A program made the translations under genes and the position numbers. A stretch of DNA of 64,000 nucleotides. Origin: Actinomycetota bacterium. GTDB lineage: Bacteria; Actinomycetota; Actinomycetes; Nanopelagicales; Nanopelagicaceae. The notes under the pieces are model-generated. The model ran no database searches, was not told where the DNA came from, and saw only the letters and a program-made list of their open reading frames with translations. The stretch is taken from contig CANHRM010000002.1 in assembly GCA_947463725.1 (NCBI GenBank), forward strand, positions 1 to 64,000. The letters run 5' to 3'. Below, piece after piece: positions 18,882 through 28,512 of the stretch (positions are counted from its first letter, which is position 1; each line of letters opens with the position of its first letter).

Positions 18882-19604
18882 ATGAGCGTTCCAGCACGGG
18901 CATACCTCAGCATCGGTGAAGTTCTAAATAAACTTCGTGGTGATTTTGCAGATATTACGATCTCGAAGATACGTTTCTTAGAATCTGAAGGTTTAATTGA
19001 TCCGCAGCGAACCCCTTCTGGTTATCGCAAATTCACTTCAACTGATCTTGATCGTCTTCGCTACGTGCTACTTGCGCAACGCGATCAGTATCTGCCACTA
19101 CGTGTTATCAAAGAAAATCTTGATGCGATTGATCGCGGTCTACAACCTTCAGCTACTGGGGGAGCCGCATCGCCACGTCCACAACTTGGGTTAGCAACTG
19201 TCGATGGCGAGTTTGCACCATCCTCATTTGGCGATACCAACGACTTGCGACTTAGCCGCGAAGAGCTGTTGAAATCTTCAGGTATTAATGATGATCAACT
19301 AACCGAGCTTGAGTCATTTGGCTTGATCACAGTTCGTGGTCGTCACTATGACGCTGATGCATTAGCTATTGCTCAGGCAGTTTCTGAGATGTCCGCATTT
19401 GGTATCGAGCCTCGTCACATGCGCTCTTTCAAGTCAGCAGCTGACCGTGAAATTGGTTTAATTGAGCAAGTCATTACTCCGCTGGTTCGTCAGAAAAGCC
19501 CTGAGTCAAAAGCTCGTGCCGAAGAAGTGACCAAGGAAATTGCAGCACTTTCAATTCGTCTACATGCCTCGTTGGTACGTAGCGGACTACATCGCTTCCG
19601 CTAA
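18882..19604 (+). CDS. ftsR: MerR-type regulator, FtsR family
   Basis: 240 residues. The N-terminal MerR helix-turn-helix (LSIGEVLNKLRGDFADITIS, then FLESEGLIDPQRTPSGYRKF) is followed by a long linker and a second helical domain near 150-225. It is the family of Corynebacterium FtsR, an activator of ftsZ, and Rv1828. It sits 20 bases after garA. GGAG precedes the ATG. The palindrome upstream of garA is a candidate operator. Confidence 0.85.
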   Translation: MSVPARAYLSIGEVLNKLRGDFADITISKIRFLESEGLIDPQRTPSGYRKFTSTDLDRLRYVLLAQRDQYLPLRVIKENLDAIDRGLQPSATGGAASPRPQLGLATVDGEFAPSSFGDTNDLRLSREELLKSSGINDDQLTELESFGLITVRGRHYDADALAIAQAVSEMSAFGIEPRHMRSFKSAADREIGLIEQVITPLVRQKSPESKARAEEVTKEIAALSIRLHASLVRSGLHRFR

Positions 19605-19608
19605 ATAC

Positions 19609-20127
19609 ATGTCCTCTGAAATGATTCCGATGGAAGTAATCGGCGTGCGCGTCGAGATGCCATCTAATCAACCAATAATCCTGCTCCGTGAAATTGACGG
19701 AACCCGATTTCTACCAATCTGGGTTGGGGCAGTTGAGGCAACCGCGATCGCGTTCGCACAGCAAGGCCTAGAGCCACCAAGACCTTTAACTCATGACTTA
19801 ATGGCCCAGCTCTTTGAAAAATTCGATGCAAGTTTGGTAGCTGTGCATGTAAATGAACTTCGAGACGGCGTCTTTTACTCAACTTTGCAGATGCGAGATT
19901 CACTAGCCAACCTAGTTCAGTTATCTGCCCGGCCATCTGATGCAATCGCACTTGCTCTTAGAACCCAAAGCAACATTTTGGCTAGCTCTGACTTGCTAGA
20001 TACCGCTGGCATTGAGATTCCAGAAGGAGCAGTCGTCGATGAGGGCGATTCGGGCGATCAGACGATCGAGCTAGAGGCTTTTCGTGAGTTCCTCGAAGGC
20101 ATCAATCCAGAGGATTTCGCCGGATAA
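19609..20127 (+). CDS. Bifunctional nuclease family protein (DUF151)
   Basis: About 172 residues. The core EVIGVRVEMPSNQPIILLRE, then LPIWVGAVEATAIAFAQQG and RPLTHDLMAQLF, is the bifunctional nuclease/DUF151 domain; ARPSDAIALALR closes it and the C-terminus is acidic. Plant and archaeal relatives were reported to have DNase/RNase activity; the bacterial role is unclear. No ribosome-binding site is obvious, and ATG 19609, 19621 or 19630 are all possible; 19609 lies four bases after the ftsR stop. Confidence 0.85.
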   Translation: MSSEMIPMEVIGVRVEMPSNQPIILLREIDGTRFLPIWVGAVEATAIAFAQQGLEPPRPLTHDLMAQLFEKFDASLVAVHVNELRDGVFYSTLQMRDSLANLVQLSARPSDAIALALRTQSNILASSDLLDTAGIEIPEGAVVDEGDSGDQTIELEAFREFLEGINPEDFAG

Positions 20128-20143
20128 TTGAGCGTAAAACTCT

Positions 20144-20162
20144 AAACCTAAAGTAGAGGTTT
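20144..20162. promoter_or_regulatory. Inverted repeat upstream of second merR
   Basis: AAACCT and AGGTTT are separated by AAAGTAG, in the 141-bp gap before the second MerR gene. The CCTAAA core is shared with the palindrome before garA. This is consistent with a MerR-family operator controlling this gene, or cross-regulation by FtsR. No direct evidence of binding. Confidence 0.4.
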
Positions 20163-20268
20163 TAACCGTGTCGGTCATTGCACCGTTGTAATTCGACTCA
20201 TACTCTTTAGCCACTAGATAACCACAAATCAATATCACCCACTAATCAATCGAAATGAGTTCCCCCTC

Positions 20269-20769
20269 ATGAGTCAGACTGACTTCGAAATTGGCTACCG
20301 CGGCGCTACTGCTTGCGCTGCAGCTGGAATTACTTATCGCCAACTCGATTACTGGGCGCGTACCGGTTTAGTAGAACCAAGTATTCGTAGCGCCGGGGGA
20401 TCCGGAACTCAACGTCTATATGGGTTTCGTGACATTTTGGTTTTAAAGATTGTTAAACGTTTATTGGATGCCGGCGTATCGCTACAAAATATTCGTACCG
20501 CGGTAGATCACCTACGCGGTCGTGGTGTTACTGAACTTGAACGAATCACTTTAATGTCAGATGGAGCATCGATTTATGAATGCGCCAGTGCTGATGAGAT
20601 GTATGACTTGGTGCAAGGTGGCCAAGGTGTATTTGGAATTGCAGTTGGTCGTGTTTGGCATGAAGTTGAAGGATCGCTTTCAAACCTTCAAGGTGAGGTT
20701 AATGGTCAAATAGTCGGTGGCGAAAATAACGATGAGCTATCGCAACGTCGGGCGCGCAAAGGCGCTTAA
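20269..20769 (+). CDS. MerR-type regulator (Rv1830/McdR-like)
   Basis: 166 residues. The helix-turn-helix GYRGATACAAAGITYRQLDY and GLVEPSIRS, followed by QRLYGFRDILVLKIVKRLLD, is a clear MerR domain. Residues 75-140 form a small helical ligand-free effector region. The position between bfn and gcvP equals Rv1830 of Mycobacterium (called McdR or ResR), linked there to cell growth and division. No ribosome-binding site is visible before ATG 20269. It may control gcvP, its neighbour. Confidence 0.83.
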   Translation: MSQTDFEIGYRGATACAAAGITYRQLDYWARTGLVEPSIRSAGGSGTQRLYGFRDILVLKIVKRLLDAGVSLQNIRTAVDHLRGRGVTELERITLMSDGASIYECASADEMYDLVQGGQGVFGIAVGRVWHEVEGSLSNLQGEVNGQIVGGENNDELSQRRARKGA

Positions 20770-20784
20770 TCGCACGTATTCTGC

Positions 20785-20830
20785 TCACCTTACCGATCAG
20801 CATGGATCGGACTTTTTAACACTAAGGTGA
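20785..20830 (+). promoter_or_regulatory. Hairpin that masks the gcvP ribosome-binding site
   Basis: Outer arms TCACCTTA (20785-20792) and TAAGGTGA (20823-20830) are exact complements, and a nested CCGATC/GATCGG hairpin (20793-20810) is followed by ACTTTTT. The 3' outer arm contains the AAGGTGA ribosome-binding site, six bases before the gcvP ATG at 20837. The inner stem with its T run also looks like a short terminator for merR. It could switch between these states. It does not match the canonical glycine riboswitch. Confidence 0.55.
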
Positions 20831-20836
20831 CATTGA

Positions 20837-23707
20837 ATGAGCACGCACGAGAATTTTGAATCACGGCATATTGGTCCGTCTGTTGAACAAGAAGCGACCA
20901 TGCTGCACGAACTCGGGTTTGCAGATTTAGATTCATTCATCAAAGCAGTTGTTCCTGAAAATATTGCAATGGGACAACGGTTAGCAGATGTTCTTCCAAC
21001 TGCTTTATCTGAAGTCGAAACCGTTGCAGAGCTACGCAAACTCGCAGGGATGAATCAAGTATTTGATTCATTTATCGGAACTGGTTATTACGGGACAATT
21101 ACTCCTGCAGTAATTTTGCGAAACGTTTTAGAAAATCCAGCTTGGTATACCGCCTACACACCTTATCAACCAGAGATTTCGCAAGGTCGCTTAGAAGCAC
21201 TCTTTGCATTTCAAACTGCAGTTTGCGACTTAACCTCACTGCCGATTGCAAATGCTTCGATGCTAGATGAGGGAACTGCGGCGGCCGAAGCTATGACACT
21301 TTCTCGCCGAGTCTTTAGTGGAGCAGATTCAGCCGTCTTCCTAGTAGATAAGTTTTTGCATCCTCAAACTAAGGCTGTTGTTGCAACTCGTGCAAAACCA
21401 CTAGCAATTGAAATCGTTGAATTTGACCCGAGCGAACCACTAACAAATATTGCTAACCACGAAATTTTTGGTGTACTAGTTCAATATCCAAATACCTCCG
21501 GTGAAATTTTAGATTATTCAACTCTGGCTACTTGGGCGCATGAACGAAATGCTCTATTAATTGCAGCTACGGATTTAATGGCGCTGACATTACTTGCACC
21601 GCCAGGGGAGTGGGGCGCTGATATTGCAGTTGGTTCAGCGCAGCGCTTTGGCGTACCAATGGGATTTGGTGGTCCACATGCAGGATTCATGGCCGTGCGC
21701 AGTGGGTTAGAGCGTTCAATGCCGGGCCGATTAATTGGTCAAAGTCTTGATGCACATGGCAATCCAGCGTTTCGCTTAGCGCTACAAACTCGTGAACAAC
21801 ATATTAGACGTGATAAGGCGACCAGCAATATTTGTACAGCTCAAGTTTTGTTAGCTGTAATGAGTGCCTTCTATGCAATGTGGCATGGACCAGATGGATT
21901 GAAAGTGATTGCAAATCGAATTCACGCACAGACTGACTCTTTCGTCAAGGCACTTCAAACAAGTGAACATAAAGTTTTGAATAAGAAATTTTTCGACACT
22001 GTATTAATTGAAGTCAAGGATGCGGCGCTAATTCATCGCACTGCTAGATCGCTTCGAATTAATTTGCGTGAAGTATCGGCGAATGTGGTTGGAATTTCTT
22101 TTGATGAAACTATCACCACTGAACATTTAGCTCGGATCGGACAGATCTTCGGCGTCAGCATTGCAGACCCGGCTCGCGAAGTGGCAATCAGTAGCGCTCG
22201 AAAGAGTTCGTACTTAACGCACCCGATTTTCTCAACTAACCGTTCCGAAACTTCGATGATGCGTTATCTACGCACCTTGGCAGATCGCGACTTAGCACTA
22301 GATCGCACCATGATCCCGCTGGGGTCTTGCACCATGAAATTAAACGCTGCCACCGAGATGGAAGCTGTTACTTGGCCGGAATTTTCATCTCTACATCCAT
22401 TTGCGCCAGCAGATCAAAGTGCCGGATCACGTAAGCTGATCAAAGAGTTAAGTGATTGGCTAATTGCGATCACCGGATACGACGCAGTTTCATTGCAACC
22501 AAATGCTGGTAGCCAGGGGGAGTTTGCTGGGCTTTTGGCGATCCGTAATTATCACGATTCGCGGGGCGATCAAGCACGTAAAATTTGTTTGATCCCATCG
22601 AGTGCGCACGGCACTAATGCTGCAAGTGCTGTCATGGCAGGTATGAAAGTTGTTGTAATTGAATGTGATGCCGAAGGCAATGTAAGTATTGAAGATCTGG
22701 AAGCGAAGATCGCGGCGCATAGCGGGGAAGTGGCTGCGTTGATGGTTACATATCCATCGACCCATGGTGTTTTTGAAGTAGAGATCTCTCGCATTTGCGC
22801 ACTTATCCATGATGCCGGCGGACAGGTTTATGTAGATGGTGCGAATCTAAATGCTTTGGTTGGCTTAGCCCAACCTGGAAAATTCGGCGCAGATGTATCG
22901 CACTTGAATTTGCATAAGACGTTCTGTATTCCTCATGGCGGTGGTGGTCCCGGAGTTGGTCCGGTAATTACGCGGGCCCACTTGGCACCTTTCTTGCCCA
23001 ACCATCCAATGGATGCTTTAGCTGGACCGGTAACTGGTCCTGGCCCAATTTCTGCCGCTCCTTTTGGCTCAGCCAGCATCCTGCCAATTAGTTGGGCTTA
23101 TATTCGCTTGATGGGTGGCGCAGGCTTAACTCATGCAACCCAAGTCGCGATCCTCTCGGCCAACTACATTGCTCGTAAATTGCAGAACGATTTCCCAGTT
23201 CTCTACACCGGAGCTAATGGTTTGGTGGCACACGAGTGCATTCTTGATCTGCGCGAGATCACCAAGATCAGCGGCGTCACCGTTGATGACATTGCCAAGC
23301 GGTTAATGGATTACGGCTTCCATGCGCCAACAATGAGCTTTCCAGTTGCGGGTACCTTCATGATTGAGCCGACTGAGAGCGAAGATATTGCCGAACTTGA
23401 CCGCTTTATCGCCGCGATGAAGGCTATTCGAGCCGAGATCGACCAAATCATTAAAGGTGAAGTAATGGTTGAGAGTTCAGCGCTAAGAAATGCGCCTCAC
23501 ACCATTGAGGCAGTTTTAGATCCTAATTGGGATCGCGCCTATAGCCGCACCATGGGCGCCACGCCTGGAGCCCGAGAGGGGCTTATTTCGGGTGAGTTAA
23601 TCGGTACTCGCGGTAAGTATTTTCCTACCGTCGGTCGTGTCGATGGCGTTCATGGCGATCGAAACTTGATCTGCTCTTGCACGCCAATAGCTGAATACGC
23701 CGAATAG
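20837..23707 (+). CDS. gcvP: Glycine dehydrogenase (P protein)
   Basis: 956 residues, the full fused homodimeric type. It decarboxylates glycine with pyridoxal phosphate and passes the aminomethyl group to lipoyl-GcvH. The PLP Lys is at residue 694 ([18 protein letters not shown]). The N-terminal half ([27 protein letters not shown]) and C-terminal half ([13 protein letters not shown]) are both intact. It ends 45 bases before the dif site and is the last + strand gene before polarity flips. Confidence 0.97.
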   Translation: MSTHENFESRHIGPSVEQEATMLHELGFADLDSFIKAVVPENIAMGQRLADVLPTALSEVETVAELRKLAGMNQVFDSFIGTGYYGTITPAVILRNVLENPAWYTAYTPYQPEISQGRLEALFAFQTAVCDLTSLPIANASMLDEGTAAAEAMTLSRRVFSGADSAVFLVDKFLHPQTKAVVATRAKPLAIEIVEFDPSEPLTNIANHEIFGVLVQYPNTSGEILDYSTLATWAHERNALLIAATDLMALTLLAPPGEWGADIAVGSAQRFGVPMGFGGPHAGFMAVRSGLERSMPGRLIGQSLDAHGNPAFRLALQTREQHIRRDKATSNICTAQVLLAVMSAFYAMWHGPDGLKVIANRIHAQTDSFVKALQTSEHKVLNKKFFDTVLIEVKDAALIHRTARSLRINLREVSANVVGISFDETITTEHLARIGQIFGVSIADPAREVAISSARKSSYLTHPIFSTNRSETSMMRYLRTLADRDLALDRTMIPLGSCTMKLNAATEMEAVTWPEFSSLHPFAPADQSAGSRKLIKELSDWLIAITGYDAVSLQPNAGSQGEFAGLLAIRNYHDSRGDQARKICLIPSSAHGTNAASAVMAGMKVVVIECDAEGNVSIEDLEAKIAAHSGEVAALMVTYPSTHGVFEVEISRICALIHDAGGQVYVDGANLNALVGLAQPGKFGADVSHLNLHKTFCIPHGGGGPGVGPVITRAHLAPFLPNHPMDALAGPVTGPGPISAAPFGSASILPISWAYIRLMGGAGLTHATQVAILSANYIARKLQNDFPVLYTGANGLVAHECILDLREITKISGVTVDDIAKRLMDYGFHAPTMSFPVAGTFMIEPTESEDIAELDRFIAAMKAIRAEIDQIIKGEVMVESSALRNAPHTIEAVLDPNWDRAYSRTMGATPGAREGLISGELIGTRGKYFPTVGRVDGVHGDRNLICSCTPIAEYAE

Positions 23708-23752
23708 CCAAAGCGAGGTCACGCTCAAAAGGGGTAGTGGCTAATTCCTTTT

Positions 23753-23780
23753 ACTTAACATAATGTAACTTATCGGCGGT
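23753..23780 (-). other. dif: Chromosome dimer resolution site dif
   Basis: On the minus strand the site reads ACCGCCGATAA (XerC arm, 23780-23770), GTTACA (centre, 23769-23764), TTATGTTAAGT (XerD arm, 23763-23753). Against the actinobacterial dif consensus as I remember it (TTCRCCGATAA, TVNACA, TTATGTCAAGT) it agrees at 23 of 28 positions. The XerD arm also fits E. coli dif (TTATGTTAAAT) at 10 of 11. It sits exactly where gene polarity and GGGGGAG polarity switch. The lnt stop and its last two Arg codons lie inside the XerC arm. Confidence 0.9.
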
Positions 23781-25242
23781 TAGCCATGCGGGCTGCATAG
23801 CTCAAGCCGGCCCCGAATCCCAAACCAATCAGCAACACCAGCACCCAGGCGAATTCGCCCACTCGATCGTAAATGGTTCGGGTCGCATTAAGTGCAACTG
23901 CGCCGTTAATACTGGTCGCAATGTTTTCTTTAGTTGACTTTAGAACTATGCCATTTGTGTCGACAATTGCTGAGATTCCTACCGTTGAGACGCTAACTGA
24001 ATATCTGGCATGTTCGATACTTCGAATTCGAGTAATTGCCAATTGTTGGGCGCTTTCTGCCGTGTTAGCGAAAGTCGCACTATTTGTTTGGACCACAAAT
24101 AAGTTGCTGGAATCAGCCGAGCTTTGAATTAACCGATCATCAATTAACTCAAAACAGATGATCGGAGCAACCTTGCCCTGGCCGACCTTATGGATAACAG
24201 CCGATTTTCCGGGCGAAAAGTCTTCAATTTGGTTGGGCAAATCTGAAAAGAATGTCAATGCAGAACGTACTGGCATAACTTCACCAAACGGGGTCAGATG
24301 TCGCTTAATGTAATTGGTAGTTGCGCCAACTTTTGGTTCCCAAAGTATCGAAGCATTTTGCAGTTGACCATTGGTACGCAGGACTGCCCCAATGATCATC
24401 GGAATGTTGTACTTATCGACAAGTGCTGAAATTGCTACTCCGATTTTTTGATTCTTAAATGGATCTACATCAACTGAATTCTCGGGCCAAATAACTAAAT
24501 CGGGTTTAGTCTCTTTTCCATTTGAGCTATCTATCGCAACTAGTGCTTTCTCAGTGGCGATTAAATGTCGATAGAAAACTTCAGTAGCTCGCTCATTAAA
24601 ATCTAAGCCCAATTTAGGAACAGAACCCTGGACGGCAAGAACTTGAAATGTTTGACGTGGTGAATTATTTGGCATGATGAAGATTCCACTAAGAGTTAAA
24701 GCTATAGCGATCGCTGGGAGAGTTAAACCACTTCCCCGCTTGGCTAACTGGAACGCTGCCACACCGAGCAAAAGAGTTGCTAAGGAAAGCAGTGACACTC
24801 CTCCGACGCTGGCTAAACGAGCATATGGTGCATCAACTTGGGAAAATCCAATGCGTAACCACCCGAACCCGCCAAAGGGAAAACGTGCCCTCAATTCCTC
24901 AAGTGCCAGAAAACTCACCGGGAGGTAGAAATACCAGTACTCCCCTAGCCTTTTAAGAAATCCAAGTGGGAGATAGAAGATAGTTTGCAAAAGAACGAGT
25001 GCAAGCCATGGCGCAATACCAACATATTTATTACTCCAGATTAGACCGGCCGCATTGAAAGTACATGCAAAAATTACAAATGATCGAAAATACTTCTCAC
25101 TACTCTTAATCGCATAAATAAGTAGTGCTATGGCCAGAGGTGCGGCAAACCAGAGACCAATAGGCTTAAATGCTGCCGAAAGCAATATCCCACTAAGAAA
25201 TGCATAAAGTGCGAACACGCTTTTACCAACCAAGGGCAGCAA
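23770..25242 (-). CDS. lnt: Apolipoprotein N-acyltransferase
   Basis: 490 residues. About six N-terminal membrane helices precede a nitrilase-like domain with Glu about residue 254 (VIWPENSVD), the Lys in YIKRHLTPFGE, and Cys about 363 (PIICFELI), and a final membrane helix. Lnt adds the third acyl chain to lipoproteins. The start is uncertain: TTG 25242 overlaps the exonuclease by 20 bases, while GTG 25218 lies four bases after its stop. The 3' end is inside dif, so its last residues are constrained by that site. Confidence 0.9.
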   Translation of the reverse strand: MLPLVGKSVFALYAFLSGILLSAAFKPIGLWFAAPLAIALLIYAIKSSEKYFRSFVIFACTFNAAGLIWSNKYVGIAPWLALVLLQTIFYLPLGFLKRLGEYWYFYLPVSFLALEELRARFPFGGFGWLRIGFSQVDAPYARLASVGGVSLLSLATLLLGVAAFQLAKRGSGLTLPAIAIALTLSGIFIMPNNSPRQTFQVLAVQGSVPKLGLDFNERATEVFYRHLIATEKALVAIDSSNGKETKPDLVIWPENSVDVDPFKNQKIGVAISALVDKYNIPMIIGAVLRTNGQLQNASILWEPKVGATTNYIKRHLTPFGEVMPVRSALTFFSDLPNQIEDFSPGKSAVIHKVGQGKVAPIICFELIDDRLIQSSADSSNLFVVQTNSATFANTAESAQQLAITRIRSIEHARYSVSVSTVGISAIVDTNGIVLKSTKENIATSINGAVALNATRTIYDRVGEFAWVLVLLIGLGFGAGLSYAARMANRR

Positions 25243-26125
25243 TTAAGCGATCGATACTTGCTCCTAGCCCGTATTGATCCTTAATTTGATAAAGCTTCGA
25301 TAAATCAGCTGGCGCCTTAGGCATAGCTAAATCAACTTTAGGTAGTGGTGCATCACGTGCAACTCGCACTAATTTTGGCGCGATACTTAAGTAATCCGAA
25401 CCCGCAATTATTTTCTTTGCAAGTGCTGGCGGTAAGGATACATGTGCCTCGTGTGCTGCACTAAGCGCATCTTCAACGGTAGCAAAGTTATTGGCGATAA
25501 CTGCTGCACCTTTTTCGCCGATGCCTTTTACGCCCGGCAGGCCATCAGATGGGTCGCCGCGGAACATTGCAAATAGATCGTATCGATCACCAGGAATTGC
25601 ATACTTATCTGAAACATATTTGATATCAACTAAATCGTGCTGTGAAATTCCTTTTGCCAAGTAAACAACCTTGATATCTCGTTTGTCATCAACCATTTGA
25701 AACAGGTCGCGATCGCCAGTAACAATTCGAATTGGACCAGGTTCAACTTCGGCATAAGTGGCCATGACATCATCCGCTTCATAATCATCGACGCCAACAA
25801 CTGGGATTCCGAAGAGATCCAAAATATCCAGCAAGATCGGAATCTGCGGAGTAAGTGTTTCTGACTCTACTTCTTCTTCGCCTTCCTCTTCCAGGCGATT
25901 GGCTTTATATGCTGGGAAAATATCAACGCGCCAACTTGGACGCCAATCACCATCGAGGCATGCCACTAAACGATTTGGTTTATAGATTCCAACCAGTCGA
26001 GCTGTCATATCTAAGTAGCCGCGAATTGCATTAACTGGAGTTCCATCAGGTGCCAATAGCGTGTCAGGCATTCCATAGTAAGCGCGATACCAAAGCGAAG
26101 CGCTATCGAGCAACATTAAGGTCAT
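25223..26125 (-). CDS. 5'-3' exonuclease (FEN/PIN type)
   Basis: 300 residues, similar to the 5' nuclease domain of DNA polymerase I but as a stand-alone protein (Rv2090-like). Metal-binding acids are visible in MLLDSASLWYRAYYG, DDYEADDVMATYA and VTGDRDLFQMV, and the helix-three-turn-helix follows in SDGLPGVKGIGEKGAA. It probably removes RNA primers or flaps. Its ATG overlaps the helY stop by four bases. Confidence 0.9.
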   Translation of the reverse strand: MTLMLLDSASLWYRAYYGMPDTLLAPDGTPVNAIRGYLDMTARLVGIYKPNRLVACLDGDWRPSWRVDIFPAYKANRLEEEGEEEVESETLTPQIPILLDILDLFGIPVVGVDDYEADDVMATYAEVEPGPIRIVTGDRDLFQMVDDKRDIKVVYLAKGISQHDLVDIKYVSDKYAIPGDRYDLFAMFRGDPSDGLPGVKGIGEKGAAVIANNFATVEDALSAAHEAHVSLPPALAKKIIAGSDYLSIAPKLVRVARDAPLPKVDLAMPKAPADLSKLYQIKDQYGLGASIDRLIAALGW

Positions 26126-28512
26126 AAGTCACCCAGCATATAACTGACTACTCCCCGATCAATCCGCTTAACTGCCTCGCGACATGTTGGGCGTAGTTTT
26201 TCACTAGCTGTCGCAATTTGATTCATGAGATCGATCAATTGTTTTGTTGATCTGACAAAGTCACCAACTGACATGTCACTACCCTTGAGCACGTTATTAA
26301 GGGAGTTGCCATTGGCCCAGCGATAAGAGATATAACAGAACCCGAGATCAGGTGCTTTTTGCGTTTGAACTTGATGTTTCTCTTCGATTTCTTCGAGCTG
26401 ACCCCAAACATGGGCGATCTCGCCTAATGCGTTAGCCACGTTTTGGTGTGGAATTTTTGGTGCCATATCTTCTTGGGATCGAGATTGGTAGATCATGCAA
26501 GAAACAACCGATAGCAACTCTGCGGGATTTAACTCATCCAATAAACCTAACCGAATTGTTTCAGTCAGCAACAGATCAGATTCGGCGTAAATTTTTGCCA
26601 ATATTTTTCCTTGAGCAAGTGGCTTTTCACCCTCAATGTATCCGAGTTCATCTAAAACTGCGCAGATTCGATCAAATGTTTTTGCAATTACGTGCGTGCG
26701 ATTTTCAATCCGGTTAGTTAAACCTTCATTCTCGCGACGTAATCGACCGGCGCGCTCCTGCAATCTGGCATGAGCTTCGCGTTCATTACATCCGTGGCAA
26801 GCATGATTTCGAAGAGCTTTCCGAAGTTGATCAATTTCGCCTTCGAGATGCTGACGCTGTCGATTTTCGAATGTTTTACGACCACCACGTTTAGATAGCA
26901 GCGCCTCGAGTTCCTTAACTTCACGACGCATTGATGCATATGCATTGAAATCACCTAAGTGACATTGCGCCGAGTCAACTAGTTCATCAATTGCAGTTTG
27001 ATTACGTCGTACTTGTCGATCAAGTCCAACGACAGCGCGGTCAGCTTGGAACTGAGCAAATGATGACTCGAGCGATCCACGAGCTCGCTCACGACCAAAC
27101 CGACTAATCAAATTTATTGCCATGTTGTAAGTCGGCGTAAATGAAGAACGCAATGGATAAGTTCGGGTGGAAGCTAAGCCAGCAGCAGTTGCTGAATCCA
27201 CTGAAGGTGACCATTGCACAACAGCGTTACCTTCGATATCAATACCGCGACGACCTGCTCGTCCAGTTAACTGGGTGTACTCCCCTGGCGTGATTGGTAC
27301 ATGGGCCTCACCATTCCATTTAGTCAATTTCTCTAACACGACTGTTCGTGCTGGCATGTTGATACCAAGGGCCAACGTTTCAGTTGCAAAAACCGCTTTG
27401 ATTAAGCCGCGTTTGAAGAGATCTTCGATTGCTTCCTTAAAACTCGGTAGCAAGCCAGCATGATGCGCGGCGATGCCACGTTCAAGGGCACTTAACCATT
27501 GATCAAACCCAAGAACGGCTAAATCTTCTTCGGCTAAGTTCTGGGTGTAATACAAAGCAGTCTTGGTAATTTCGGCGCGTTCTTCAGAATTGGTCAGGCG
27601 TAGCCCAGCATTTAAACATTGATTTACCGCCGCATCGCAACCAGCGCGAGAGAAGATGAAAGTAATTGCCGGCAACAGATTCTCACGATTTAGTTTTTCA
27701 ATAATTTCGGCCCGCGATAGGCGGCTTTCATTTTGACCGAATCGCTCACGTCTATGTCGGTCAGTGTGTACCTTGCGCATTGCTTCACGTTCTAGTTTTA
27801 GAATTTCTGGATTTACTTGGCCCGGCTTACTAAACAGATCTACTAAACGTTGACCAATTAGAACGTGTTGATAAAGTGGAATTGGCCTTACTTCGCTGAC
27901 TACAACGGTTGTGTTTCCACCAATCTCATTTAGCCATTCGCCAAACTCTTCGGCATTAGAGACTGTGGCAGAAAGTGAAATTACTTGCACGCTTTCCATT
28001 AGATGAATCAGTACTTCTTCCCAGACGCCGCCTCGAAATTTATCGGCTAAGTAATGAACTTCATCCATTACTACCCACCCCAAGTTATTAAGAGTGTTGG
28101 ATCCCGCATAGAGCATGTTACGTAGAACCTCAGTAGTCATCACCAAGATATCGGCTTCACTATTAATACTGGTGTCTCCAGTTAATAAGCCGACCTTTTC
28201 TTCACCAAAACGTTCAACAAACTCAGCAAACTTTTGATTTGAGAGCGCCTTTATCGGCGTCGTGTAGAAACATTTCTTCCTGCTCCTGAGTGCGAAATAG
28301 GCAGCAAACTCACCTACGACAGTTTTGCCGGCACCGGTGGGGGCTGCTACTAATACGCCGTGGCCATCTTCGAGAGCATGGCAAGCTTGAATTTGAAAGT
28401 CATCAAAGCCAAAATCAAAAGAATTAACGAATTCTTGAGTTACTGCGTGCTTGGCGCGTGATTTCGCTGCTGCAAAAGCTTCGGCTGGTGAAAGTTGATC
28501 CTGGCCGCTCAT
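26122..28512 (-). CDS. helY: Ski2-like DExH helicase HelY
   Basis: 796 residues from ATG 28512; this start overlaps the dagK stop in an ATGA pattern, which favours it over TTG 28521. Walker A APTGAGKTVVGEF, the DEVH box VVMDEVHYLADKFRGG, SAT (ISLSATVSN) and motif VI QLTGRAGRRGID are complete. A C-terminal DSHCT-like helical domain follows. Relatives are the eukaryotic Ski2/Mtr4 RNA helicases and mycobacterial HelY. Likely RNA processing or decay; the exact substrate is unknown. Confidence 0.93.
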   Translation of the reverse strand: MSGQDQLSPAEAFAAAKSRAKHAVTQEFVNSFDFGFDDFQIQACHALEDGHGVLVAAPTGAGKTVVGEFAAYFALRSRKKCFYTTPIKALSNQKFAEFVERFGEEKVGLLTGDTSINSEADILVMTTEVLRNMLYAGSNTLNNLGWVVMDEVHYLADKFRGGVWEEVLIHLMESVQVISLSATVSNAEEFGEWLNEIGGNTTVVVSEVRPIPLYQHVLIGQRLVDLFSKPGQVNPEILKLEREAMRKVHTDRHRRERFGQNESRLSRAEIIEKLNRENLLPAITFIFSRAGCDAAVNQCLNAGLRLTNSEERAEITKTALYYTQNLAEEDLAVLGFDQWLSALERGIAAHHAGLLPSFKEAIEDLFKRGLIKAVFATETLALGINMPARTVVLEKLTKWNGEAHVPITPGEYTQLTGRAGRRGIDIEGNAVVQWSPSVDSATAAGLASTRTYPLRSSFTPTYNMAINLISRFGRERARGSLESSFAQFQADRAVVGLDRQVRRNQTAIDELVDSAQCHLGDFNAYASMRREVKELEALLSKRGGRKTFENRQRQHLEGEIDQLRKALRNHACHGCNEREAHARLQERAGRLRRENEGLTNRIENRTHVIAKTFDRICAVLDELGYIEGEKPLAQGKILAKIYAESDLLLTETIRLGLLDELNPAELLSVVSCMIYQSRSQEDMAPKIPHQNVANALGEIAHVWGQLEEIEEKHQVQTQKAPDLGFCYISYRWANGNSLNNVLKGSDMSVGDFVRSTKQLIDLMNQIATASEKLRPTCREAVKRIDRGVVSYMLGDL

